From Chromera velia (Eukaryota; Sar; Chromeraceae), in assembly GCA_018398765.1 (NCBI GenBank), contig JAHBMJ010002123.1, positions 1 through 22,264 on the forward strand: DNA of 22,264 nucleotides, given 5' to 3'. Shown here piece after piece: positions 9,941 through 19,143 of the stretch. The notes under the pieces were generated by a model, which did no database searches, was not told the origin of the DNA, and saw nothing but the letters and a program-made list of their open reading frames with translations. A program made the translations under genes and the position numbers. The stretch's first letter is position 1, and every line of letters begins with the position of its first letter.

Positions 9941-12706
9941 ATGAACATGACCCGTCAACTAAGCTGTATTCTTGCCTCAGTTCTGCCTCTCTTCCCTTCA
10001 GTGCAAGCGTTTCTGCCCCACACGTTGCAAAACGTCGGAATCACGCGGGCGTCTGTCCTCGCCCCTTCGGAGACGCCCAGGTCTCATCCTGGCGTCCTGA
10101 GGATGGAGACGGGGGTGAACGTTGAAGAGCCCCCCCTGGCTCCCTCGGGGTACCCCTACTGGCCTGTCTTCAGTGTCGACGCCACTGCTGAGGCCCTGCG
10201 TGTCCGACTGGGGGGGCAGGAGAGGGAGCTGCCTCAGTTGGTGAAGGTGCAAGGCAACGAGACGGCAAGCTTCCCTCCCAGAAGGTCCGTCCCTCCTTGC
10301 GTTCCAGAAAAAGAGTGCTTGCATGAATGGCCACTGAGAAGGAGAGGGTCGGGAAATGCAAGGAAATTTCGTGAGCATGCTTGTACCCTTGTTCTGGCTG
10401 CGTGCGCTCTCCATCCCTCTCTCTGTCTCTCTCTCTTTCTCTCGCTCTCTGCCACCCCTCTCTCGCTTGTGTGTCTTTGTCGCTGTGAGTGTGCATGCAA
10501 ATCGGCCATGAGAAAGAATGCGTGATTCTCCGCGATTCTGCTCTTGTTCTTACATCTTCGTCCCCACTGTACTCTCTGTGCGCTCTATTTTTTTCTGCCA
10601 CTACCTCGTCCCCTCATGCATCTTCCGGCCATGAGGAGCCAATGTGTGATAAGGTTTTTATGTCTGTTCGTATTCATGCAGATACAGCACGTGGACCTGG
10701 ACGCACACGGGCGAGCCCGCCTATGCGACTTCAGGAGGGCGCAAGTCGTACTCGATCAACTACAGGGTGGAGGGGCGGGAGGGAGACAGGCCGCTCCTTC
10801 TGATCCATGGATTTGGGGCGTCCGTAAATCACTACAAATACAACATCGAGACCATCGCAGCAGCGGGGTACCGGGTGAGTGCTTTTCTTTTGCTTCTTCG
10901 GATTTCTGTATGAGGGCCAGTATCTGTGAGAGTTTTACATGGGGCGTCTGGTTGAAATCTCATTCTTTGGACTGTCTGTCTGGGTGCGCGTCACCTTGAT
11001 TGGCTTCTATCTGGCAGGGATGCTTTTTTATTTCCACACGCTTTGGCAGTCTCCAGCCCTGCCCGTCTGTCCACCTGCCCTGCATTTTGTCCGTCTGAAA
11101 AGAAGACGACGCAAAAAAGAAGCAGCATAACCTTTCCGCAGGTCTACGCAATTGACCTTCTCGGTTTCGGGGCCTCAGACAAGCCTGAGGACATCAAAAT
11201 TTGTTTGGAGCTCTGGAGAGACCAAATCCGTGACTTCATTGAGACAATGAGCAAGACACACAAGGACCCAGAGAAGAGGTTTGTCTGTCTTGTGGATTTG
11301 CTGCTTTGTTCGTTCTCTCTCTCTCACACACACATGCGCACGGGTGCGCCCAGACTTTTTCCCTCTGTGTCTGTGGGTGGTTGATGTTGATGTTCCGATC
11401 ACTGCACAGATAATCTCTCAGGCATTTGTCTGAGCGTGCAACTGTATGTCGTCACACATTTCGTCCATTTGTTCATTCGGTTTCTTGCAGGTGGGTGATT
11501 GCAGGCAACTCGATAGGAGGCCTTCTGACTCTCATGACTGCAGACGCTCTAGGAGACAGGATGGCAGCAGGGGTGATGTTCAACGCATCCGGTGGACTGA
11601 CGAGTGTGCGAGACTCTGAGCTGAACTGGTGGCAGAAGGGAATCTGGTGGTTCTTCAGAACGGTCCGTTTGGTTTGTTCGAGGGATCGAGGGTTCGTTCA
11701 TTCTGGTTTCTCTGCTCTTCTTTTTATTTAGGCTCGGAGCGGTCTTGCTTTCTCATGGCTTCGTGGTTTCGAGGCGCTAATCTGTTTTTTGTTGTAGTTG
11801 TTTCTATCCTGCTGTACGGATACAGTGTTTGAGATGAGATGACGCTTTATCCAAGCAGGAGAAAGACAAGTGGTGTTGCTAAGGCGGGAGTTCTCGGGGT
11901 AAATAAAGAGAGACACGTACCAACCGTATTGGAGGATGGGTCTTCAGGTTGAGCGGTTTTTTTCTGAGGTTTTGTTCAACAGTAGTCGGGGAGAAAATGA
12001 AATCGTTTCTAAAGGTCGAGAGGGAGGCGTGTCACTAGGTCTACGATGTGAATTCCATCATGAAGGCTGTGAAATGTGTATAAACGCAAATATCACGATT
12101 TTTGCATTCAGGTAATTTTGTCGGATTTCCTCGGCAATTTGTTCTTCGAGAGGACGCGGAATCCGGAAAACCTCAGGAGCACTCTGGCGCTTCTGTATGG
12201 CGACAAGGGGAGTGTCACAGAGGAGCTCGCAAACATCCTGCTGCAACCTGCAGACGATAAAGGGGCCCTGACGGTCGGTCAGTAGAGAAAGAGTAGGGGG
12301 AAAGGGGCAGGGAAAGACCAAAGAAAAGGAAAAGGCTCATCATGTCAATTCGTTCCTTCACACCTATGGGCTGCATGTGTGCACGATGTCTACCTTGCGT
12401 TGCGTGCCGGCAGAACGTTTTTCTTGTTCTGCTCATGTGCACAGATCAGGAATGACGGAATGCAACGTAAAGTTGTGTCGGCTTCCATTCCTTATCGAGC
12501 CCCTCGCGATCGTCTCCTTTTTGTTTGTGTGGGGAAATGCTCTCTTCCTGTGTCTCTGCCTCCCTGCCTGCCTGTGTGCAGGTGTTTCTGAAAACCTTCC
12601 GGGCTGAGGCTGGGCCCTCCCCAGAGGAGATTCTCCCCCGTCTCCCCCCCTCCCTGCCCCTTCTGGCAATCTGGGGCGACGAAGACCCGTGGACCCCTTT
12701 TGACAA

Positions 12707-12743
<37 letters not shown>

Positions 12744-12762
12744 TGTGTGTGTGTCTGTGTGT

Positions 12763-12794
<32 letters not shown>

Positions 12795-13040
12795 ATGCAT
12801 CCAGGGAGCCGGTTTCCCTCTCTGAATCCCTCTGTTGAGATCTCGCTCTTCCCGAAAACTGGTCACTGCCCCCACGACGACAGACCCGCAGCCGTCAACA
12901 AAGCTCTCCTTGAGTGGCTCGACAGGAAAGGACTGCCCTTCAACGATCCTCGGGAGGCTGTCAGCGAGGGCGGAAGCGAAGTCGGGAGGGAGGGAGAAGT
13001 AGTCTCTTCAAATGCACCAAGTGAAAGTGGGGCACGGTGA
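9941..13040 (+). CDS. Alpha/beta hydrolase-fold enzyme with plastid-type bipartite leader, 7 exons
   Basis: The model has exons 9941-10284, 10682-10874, 11142-11278, 11491-11662, 12112-12273, 12582-12708 and 12805-13040, giving 456 aa with all phases closing. Residues 1-23 look like a signal peptide ending VQA, followed by Phe and a Ser/Thr/Arg-containing stretch, as in leaders for complex plastids. Fold landmarks are LLLIHGFGAS (about 153-162, oxyanion region), VYAIDLLGFGASDKP (180-194), the nucleophile elbow G-N-S232-I-G, WGDEDPWTP with Asp371, and TGHCPHDD with His399. The set closely resembles plant and algal chloroplast alpha/beta hydrolases of the pheophytinase-like group; the exact ester substrate cannot be read from sequence. 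ATG 9941 is followed by another in-frame ATG two codons later. The last intron is a GT repeat that could also be read through in frame. The C-terminal 45 residues are Gly/Glu/Ser-rich and probably disordered. Confidence 0.88.
12709..12804 (+). repeat. GT microsatellite forming almost the whole of hydrolase intron 6
   Basis: The 96-bp intron consists of GT repeats with a few CT interruptions, followed by ATGCATCCAG at the acceptor. The donor GTGTGT is itself the first repeat. The length is divisible by three and there is no stop in the reading frame, so unspliced RNA would insert about 32 residues, mostly Val-Cys. Confidence 0.85.
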
Positions 13041-13124
13041 CAAGTGAAGGCCTGCGTGGTGGACTAGAATGGTGAACAACATACATGCATGGCGTTAGAT
13101 ACATATAGATGAATATTATCATTG

Positions 13125-13130
13125 AATAAA
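13125..13130 (+). terminator. Candidate poly(A) signal of the hydrolase gene
   Basis: A canonical AATAAA lies 85 nt after the stop codon at 13040, at the start of an AT-rich block. It fits a eukaryotic polyadenylation signal, but no cleavage site is known. Confidence 0.45.
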
Positions 13131-13632
13131 GCTGCGAGCTAGGACGCTTAAAAGTAGTTTCAGGACGCGAGATTCGCGGTGAAAATCAACTTTTCAGTTT
13201 AATTGAATGATAAAACTTTAATTCTATACTATAGTTTCAAATACAGATACATTATAAATTGAATATTTGTATTTTGATACTAGATTTTAAATTTTTGATA
13301 ATAGATGTAATTGATAACGACACCTCTATCTAAGTCGAGCTCTAGACCATACCTGAACATAATTTAAATCCTAATCTTGTCCTAATCTTTAAAAAAATCT
13401 TAATATGTTCCAGTTTAAGTTCAAATTTCAATTAAGTTCACTCTTTAAGTTATTTCAAGTTCGCCTAACAAGAAACGAGCTTTAAAAAGTTAGCGACTTC
13501 GTTTAATACCAAGCCTGCTTTGCATGAAACCATCCGACATCATTAAAATTCATGATAATTAAATGACTAGTCAAATGATAGCTTCAATAACAATTTAACG
13601 AAGTTTCGGATTGTCACAATAAATTACAATGA
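13131..13632. other. AT-rich spacer between converging gene ends
   Basis: Both the hydrolase (+) and the long orphan gene (-) end towards this block, which is sharply A+T-rich from about 13190 to 13630. I see no ORF, tRNA or transposon terminal repeats in it. Confidence 0.6.
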
Positions 13633-16600
13633 TCAAGCCGCTACCCGCCGCCGAAGACGTTTGGCAGTCGCAAATTCAAACCCCCGTGGCTTTCCAGCCC
13701 CCGCTTTCAAATACTGCTTCAACGATTCTCCTTGCCCCTCACATGCCGAAGCCCCAGCTGACGAAGCGAAACGAAAGGAAGAAGAAGCATTCTGGAGTCC
13801 TTCCACGTCTCTATCCTCAAATGCAGCAGAGCCCTTCTGCTCTTCCTCCTCTCTCCCACGGTCATCTCCAGATGACCCCCCCACTCTCTCAGCAACTCCC
13901 CCTGCTGTTGGAATAACCAAGGCAGCTTCCTCCCGCAGCAAACGGGACCCCACGTATTCAGCGAGGCCTCTCGCACTCCGACGACGAAATGCCGTCGCAG
14001 GTTGCTGAGTCGTACACGCGGCTGCCCCCTTTCGGAGAACCTGTAAGGCTCTCATCCTCACTTTCTCCTTCTCATCATCAGTACTGCCGTATTCCCCGAC
14101 AGCCTCCACTCGACCCAATGCGGCCTCCCACAAAATTAGGGCCCGAGAAGGCCGTCTGCCCGCATACCCCAACAACAACCCCATCTCAGACGCCTCCCCT
14201 AGCTTCCCACTCGCCCTGCCCTGCCTCATCACCTGAACCTGCCACGAGTCAATTTCTGCCATTTCAGGGGGAACTCGCACGGAGTCCACCCGTGCTGCTA
14301 CTCGGGCCTCAAGAGCATCTGCCACTCTTTGTGCCTGCTCTGCCGTTGCATATGGGGACTGCAGCAAGGCCTTCAACCAGGCCCCGAGAACAGAAACCGA
14401 CACTGCCCTCTTCTCTTTCTGTCTATCTGAACTCTCAGCAAAGTCTGTCAACAGGAGGTGACCTTCTAGAGAGGATGAAACCTTCTTTGCCCCAATTTCC
14501 CCCCCCTTATACATCGACCTCACAGCGACTGCGTGCGAGTCTGAGGGACCCTCATGCTCCCCAGCACCGTCTCCTGTGATCATGTCGGAGGGTGACAACG
14601 AACAAAGGATCGCATTCTCGGAGAACCACTCCAACAGAGTCTCTCCGACTTCAATACAAAGAGAATGCAAATGACTTTTTTCGCTACCTCTTTTCTCAAG
14701 TTCTTCCCCCAAACGAAAAACCTGACCAACAACCAAACCTAAAGACCTCAAAACCGTCCCATCAACACCTGCCACCTCTAATTCTTGTTTCTCCAACCCC
14801 ACAACCCCAGCGACTATCTCCTCAGTCAACCTTTTCACAATCCCCACCAGCTTCGAGATTCCAGCATGCTCCTTCCCACCCAGAATCTCCTCACGCTGCC
14901 TGCGCGAGACTGCGGACCCGCGCCGCACAGACAGTAGATCAGCAGAGAGAGACAAAAGAGACGCGCAGACCGACAACTTCCTGCCAATATCTTTTGATGC
15001 TACCGACTCTTTTGCCTCTTCCCCTTCCTTTCCCACAACAGACCCCCATTCCCCTTCCCAGAACCTCCCATTCCCGTCTCCCAAACACGCATACACCTCT
15101 GCACTGAACTCCGGAGGGAGCTTTGTGCACTCCTCAAGTGAGGCCGCCAAAGAAGCCAAAGAAGCCAAAGAGGCACCCTTCATCTCAGAGTCAACTACTA
15201 GAGCCTGAAGACAGCCAGCTATCTGTGCACACCATGACTCAACTGCCTGTTTAGAAACGGCCATCTTTCTCTCCCCGCCCACCCCCTCAAACCCAAAATT
15301 TCCCTCTGCATCCACAGGACTTAGACCGTTCAGCAACGCACCCAAGTCTGACACGACCGATGCGAGCTCCCCATCCCCCGGACGCTGCCCACTTTTCATT
15401 AACACCCTCACCCCAGAAAAAATATCGGGTGCCAATCTGACTGCCAATGCTGTGAGAGAACTCTCACCCTCAGCTCCCCTTGGGGAACTCTCCCCATCCT
15501 CTGGAGAAGACGAAGAAAATTCTTCTGAGACGAATTCTGGAAAAATCAAAACTGAGTCGCAAATGGACATGCGAGAAGAAGCGGAAAACAGTCGACAGCG
15601 AAGAAGATGAAACTCTCTCTCTTCCTCACCTACCTCAAAAGAAACATCCTCCCCCGACCCTAAGGTTCCTCCCTCCTCTGACAGACCCTCCTTCCCTTCA
15701 TCTTCCTCATCTTTCTTCTTTTCTGAATCCACCTGCCGACCCCCTTCCCTCTCCTCCCCTCCTACACTGCCTGAGATCGAATCCCTATCTCGCAACACCC
15801 TCTCCGCAGCTCTCCACATGCGATCCCTCAGACGACCAACGACCCCTTCCCACTCCTCGGGTGGAAGCAGCTCAGGGGAACTCGGAGGCATTCGAAGCCT
15901 TCCAATCGCCGCACTCAGAAGTGCAGCATCGTCATCGTCCATCAGGGAAATATTCTCTCTGCTTGTATGAGCGACAAGGAGATCCCGAAAGGGAGACTTC
16001 TGCTTCCTCTCTCTGAAAGGCAGACTGGAAACGCCTTCCAGGAAAGAGGACAGCTGATCTGCCGTCTCGAAATTCAGAGGAAGGCGGAGGGCAAGAGACA
16101 GGGAGTCTCTGACAATCGCAGGTTCCGAAAGTTTGAATCTCTTCAAAAGAGACGGCAGCATTGCAAGGTCACTGCCTCTCAAACGCAACCCGCCCGTCAC
16201 ATGTTCCGGTTTTCGCAAAAGACGACAACACAGCTTGAAAGTCATGTCAGTCATTCCAAGGTCTGCAATCACACCTGCTGTCCAAACAAACTCACCTCGG
16301 ACAACTTGGGTGTTCAGTGAGTTTCGAAACGCTACATTCAAGTGGTCAGTCATTTTTTCCAAATACCGTCCGGTTGTTATTGCTCTCTTCCGTCTCTTGA
16401 ACAAATTCTCCCTCTGGGTGACCTCCTCAACAAGGGGGCTTTCTCTTCCCCCGAACACCAACGCACGACGCTTGAGAACACACACGACCCGAGACAAACG
16501 ACGAATGTGTTCTAACTCCTCCCCCCCCCTCTCCGTCCCCTCCTCTGTCTCCTTTGTCCTCTTTGGATTCAGATTCAGTTGGCAGAATGCTGCAGAGAGA

Positions 16601-17097
16601 GGCTCAAGAAGCCCCTCTGGTACCTCAAGCTCCCTGAATAAATTCGAACAGCGAAGACCACTCAGCAAACAATCCCATGCGTCTGGGCCCAGGGGCACAG
16701 CGAACTCGTACACCTGTCGCTGAAAAAGCTGAGACGCCCCCGCAGACACACATAGCGCCGTCAGCCGATTCAAAAGAGGATCCCAGACCTCAAAGTCCGA
16801 AACTCCTGCCTCACATGCCTGTCTCATCAACTCCAAAACGGACGGTTCAAGGGAGTTGGCAATCGTGAGGACCTTCGCACGCAGGGAGACGGCTACAGTC
16901 GAAGTCTGATCTGCAAACGCACGCCTCTGCCATCCTTGGCAAAAGGGTGCAGCGGTTGAAAGGGTGGGCAAGAAGTGAATGGAGTGAGCTTGGCAAAGGT
17001 GGGAGGACAGAAAGAGGGCCGGGGTGGGGGACAGAGTTGCCGCATGAATTGGAGACGGCCCGTGTGAAATTCTAGCTAACCCTCGCAGTCTCCGCAT
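13633..17097 (-). CDS. Unknown 1154-aa protein, intronless, possible mitochondrial targeting
   Basis: One uninterrupted frame of 1155 codons. The first ATG is at 17097; the frame stays open a further 30 codons upstream without an ATG. I do not recognise the protein. Residues 1-65 are rich in Arg, Ser, Leu and Ala and nearly lack acidic residues (MRRLRGLARISHG... QRRAFAD), as in mitochondrial presequences. The rest is mostly predicted helix, with stretches such as ADLGMTDMTFKLCCRLL (about 278-294) that recall helical-repeat organelle RNA-binding proteins, but no RAP or PPR signature is clear. A Glu/Lys/Gly-rich low-complexity segment lies near 447-495, and SLASLASLAASL near 643-654. The C-terminus is Arg-rich. 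It faces away from the NUDIX gene across 551 bp. The coding sense is strongly supported by length in a GC-balanced region; the function is not. Confidence 0.8.
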   Translation of the reverse strand: MRRLRGLARISHGPSPIHAATLSPTPALFLSSHLCQAHSIHFLPTLSTAAPFCQGWQRRAFADQTSTVAVSLRAKVLTIANSLEPSVLELMRQACEAGVSDFEVWDPLLNRLTALCVSAGASQLFQRQVYEFAVPLGPDAWDCLLSGLRCSNLFRELEVPEGLLEPLSAAFCQLNLNPKRTKETEEGTERGGEELEHIRRLSRVVCVLKRRALVFGGRESPLVEEVTQRENLFKRRKRAITTGRYLEKMTDHLNVAFRNSLNTQVVRGEFVWTAGVIADLGMTDMTFKLCCRLLRKPEHVTGGLRLRGSDLAMLPSLLKRFKLSEPAIVRDSLSLALRLPLNFETADQLSSFLEGVSSLPFRERKQKSPFRDLLVAHTSRENISLMDDDDAALLSAAIGRLRMPPSSPELLPPEEWEGVVGRLRDRMWRAAERVLRDRDSISGSVGGEEREGGRQVDSEKKKDEEDEGKEGLSEEGGTLGSGEDVSFEVGEEEREFHLLRCRLFSASSRMSICDSVLIFPEFVSEEFSSSSPEDGESSPRGAEGESSLTALAVRLAPDIFSGVRVLMKSGQRPGDGELASVVSDLGALLNGLSPVDAEGNFGFEGVGGERKMAVSKQAVESWCAQIAGCLQALVVDSEMKGASLASLASLAASLEECTKLPPEFSAEVYACLGDGNGRFWEGEWGSVVGKEGEEAKESVASKDIGRKLSVCASLLSLSADLLSVRRGSAVSRRQREEILGGKEHAGISKLVGIVKRLTEEIVAGVVGLEKQELEVAGVDGTVLRSLGLVVGQVFRLGEELEKRGSEKSHLHSLCIEVGETLLEWFSENAILCSLSPSDMITGDGAGEHEGPSDSHAVAVRSMYKGGEIGAKKVSSSLEGHLLLTDFAESSDRQKEKRAVSVSVLGAWLKALLQSPYATAEQAQRVADALEARVAARVDSVRVPPEMAEIDSWQVQVMRQGRASGKLGEASEMGLLLGYAGRRPSRALILWEAALGRVEAVGEYGSTDDEKEKVRMRALQVLRKGAAACTTQQPATAFRRRSARGLAEYVGSRLLREEAALVIPTAGGVAERVGGSSGDDRGREEEEQKGSAAFEDRDVEGLQNASSSFRFASSAGASACEGQGESLKQYLKAGAGKPRGFEFATAKRLRRRVAA

Positions 17098-17648
17098 TTT
17101 TTCTCCAAGTGACAGAAAACTGTTTTTGCAAACTTCAACCCAGCTTGAAAGCTCTGCTGGCTCAAAGTAGACGGGCTCTGTTCGCAATTAACAGCGTCAA
17201 CTTTTAGGTAATGTAGCCATCCACTATATATGTCTGTCAGACCAATGTCAGACCATGTCATGAAAAAGATTGAAAAACCGTGCGTGGCATGCGTGACGCG
17301 AGAGCTGCATGTAGCTCGGCAAAGCTCGGCCAGGATAGTCGTCCGTCAATGCATTGTCCGTCAATCCACGAAACATCCACGAAACAATCACGAAACATCA
17401 CGAAACTGTCTGCTTGTGTGCATGGTTGGTTGCGCATGCCCTCGCGGCAGATATTAATAGCAATGATGTCTGCTAGAATTGCGTCATTTACAGGTCCTAT
17501 TGCTTTTCTAAGCAGCTGATTTGGAGTCCGGTGCTCATTTCATCTTGCTCAGTCTGACTCCGTCTGTTGCCGTTTGTGATTCAACGAAGAGAAGGCCTGA
17601 AGTTTCATTGGGTGTTTGCTTCTCGCTGTGATTTCATCAGAGTGTACG
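17098..17648. promoter_or_regulatory. Divergent promoter region between the orphan and NUDIX genes
   Basis: The region holds two GTCCGTCAAT copies (17341-17350, 17356-17365), followed at once by four CACGAAAC copies starting at 17367, 17378, 17389 and 17399. AGCTCGGC also occurs twice near 17312-17330. Both genes start outwards from here, so shared control is plausible. There is no experimental support. Confidence 0.5.
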
Positions 17649-18680
17649 ATGGAGCAGCCTTCATTTTTCTCCGCTGCTCACAGTCAGGTGCTCCAGTATT
17701 CCCCTTGTCTGATCTCTGAAAGGAAACCGGGTAGACGGGCGAGTGTTGCAGTGGTCATCAGACAAAACCGGGTAGACGGGAAGACAACAGAGATTCTCTT
17801 CCTCAAGAGAGTCGATAGACCTGGGGACCCCTGGAGCGGTAACGTGTGCCTCCCAGGAGGTCACAGGGAAGAAGGGGAGTCGGCCCGTGAGGCAGCCGAG
17901 CGGGAGACGGAAGAGGAGTGCGGGCTGAAGCTGTCAGATTCCAAAGTGTTCACTTTTTTGGGAAGTTTAGATGATCGGAGAGTCGGATTCTTCTCTCCAA
18001 AGAGGCAGCGAATCCTTTCGACATTCGTGTACGCACTCAAAACAGACTTCACTGCCGTGCCTGCTATTACCCTCCAGAAATCGGAGATGGAGGCCTATCG
18101 GTGGGTGTCTGTCGAATCCCTCCGCACCACCCGCCTCAATTGGTGCACAGCCTTTGACCTAGCTTGGAAGGGCAACACATCCTCGAAACGGTCGGGTCTT
18201 TTTGACCTCAATCGCATGATCTTCCCTTCTCTTCTGCTTCCAACCAGATCATGTGAAGAACCATCCGATAATCATGATCATGTGTTGAGTCAGGCCTCAA
18301 AGAGAGATCAGGTTGAAGGGGATGCACCAGACGAGTGCCGTCCCTTTGTCTTGTGGGGCCTTACTTTCCGTGTCGTCTCAGAGTTCCTCTTTGTGGTGCA
18401 AAGCGAGGAACCCGCATTCAAAACGCTGCACAGCCTCCCAGTGTTTAGATTTCCTCGGTGTACATCACACTCCCCCACTATCAGGCTCCTATGCGGCCCC
18501 TTCTTCTGGGCAAGTGACTGTCTGTTTGAGGGGGCGGAGAAGGTCCTCAAATTTGTTGGGGACGTCCGAACGGGGGGGGACCTGATCGTGTCGGCACAAC
18601 AGCTGTTATTCTACTCAAGTTTGGTCTCGGGTCTTCTCTGTCTTATTGGTCTATTCTTGTTGATCTATCTGCAAACGTGA
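17649..18680 (+). CDS. NUDIX hydrolase with C-terminal membrane anchor, intronless
   Basis: A 343-aa protein. The start ATG at 17649 is the first in frame; the open frame extends 11 codons upstream without ATG. The NUDIX box at 71-93 is complete: Gly71, then Glu77, and the R-E-x2-E-E-x-G-L core in ERETEEECGL. These residues bind the metal and cleave X-linked nucleoside diphosphates. The preceding LFLKRVDRPGDPWSGNVCLPGG resembles eukaryotic CoA-diphosphatase-like and fungal NUDIX proteins, but the substrate is not certain. FTFLGSLDDR follows as the next strand. Residues about 320-340 form a single hydrophobic helix at the very C-terminus (LVSGLLCLIGLFLLIYLQT), so the enzyme is probably tail-anchored with its catalytic domain in the cytosol. 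The region 205-250 is hydrophilic and may be a loop. Two 16-bp direct repeats lie inside the gene (17724, 17765). Confidence 0.87.
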   Translation: MEQPSFFSAAHSQVLQYSPCLISERKPGRRASVAVVIRQNRVDGKTTEILFLKRVDRPGDPWSGNVCLPGGHREEGESAREAAERETEEECGLKLSDSKVFTFLGSLDDRRVGFFSPKRQRILSTFVYALKTDFTAVPAITLQKSEMEAYRWVSVESLRTTRLNWCTAFDLAWKGNTSSKRSGLFDLNRMIFPSLLLPTRSCEEPSDNHDHVLSQASKRDQVEGDAPDECRPFVLWGLTFRVVSEFLFVVQSEEPAFKTLHSLPVFRFPRCTSHSPTIRLLCGPFFWASDCLFEGAEKVLKFVGDVRTGGDLIVSAQQLLFYSSLVSGLLCLIGLFLLIYLQT

Positions 18681-18788
18681 CTGCTAGCCTAACTGAAGCA
18701 ACGAAGCTAATTGTGAACAACTTCCAAAACAATTCTTTTAATGAAGCAACAATAACAAACAAATTAAAAACCAGTTTTCTATCTAGTT

Positions 18789-18791
<3 letters not shown>

Positions 18792-18821
<30 letters not shown>
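18792..18821. repeat. TA microsatellite
   Basis: About 15 uninterrupted TA units lie 110 bases after the NUDIX stop codon. Confidence 0.95.
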
Positions 18822-18823
<2 letters not shown>

Positions 18824-19143
18824 CAAAGTATAGGTTATACGGACGTATACTAGCTATGCCATCATCGAGCTCAGAATCACAGAGCCCTTTAGCTTGGACA
18901 ACATACTCGTGTATAGAAAGTCTGTCAGTCTAAAGGTCTTAACTGAAACCTCCTGATGTCGATTTATCGCTCTCAATTACCGCCAAGATGAAACTGAAAT
19001 AAAATGCATGCAGAAATACAATGCATGGAAACGTATGCACGGCGGCGTGGCGGCGCGGGCCGATGGCGGCGTCGCTCGCGGTGGCGGCGACAGACCCACA
19101 TGGCTCTACTCCCCCCCTGAAGAAGGTAAGCAGTGTGTCAACA

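Noticed and set aside
13190-13630. Organellar DNA insert, suggested by AT richness
   Set aside because: No organellar gene, rRNA or tRNA can be recognised, and similar blocks follow other genes.
13989-16723. Several Pro/Ser-rich plus-strand open frames (for example 13989-14579, 16133-16723)
   Set aside because: They lie antisense to the 1154-aa frame; their composition follows from its codon use.
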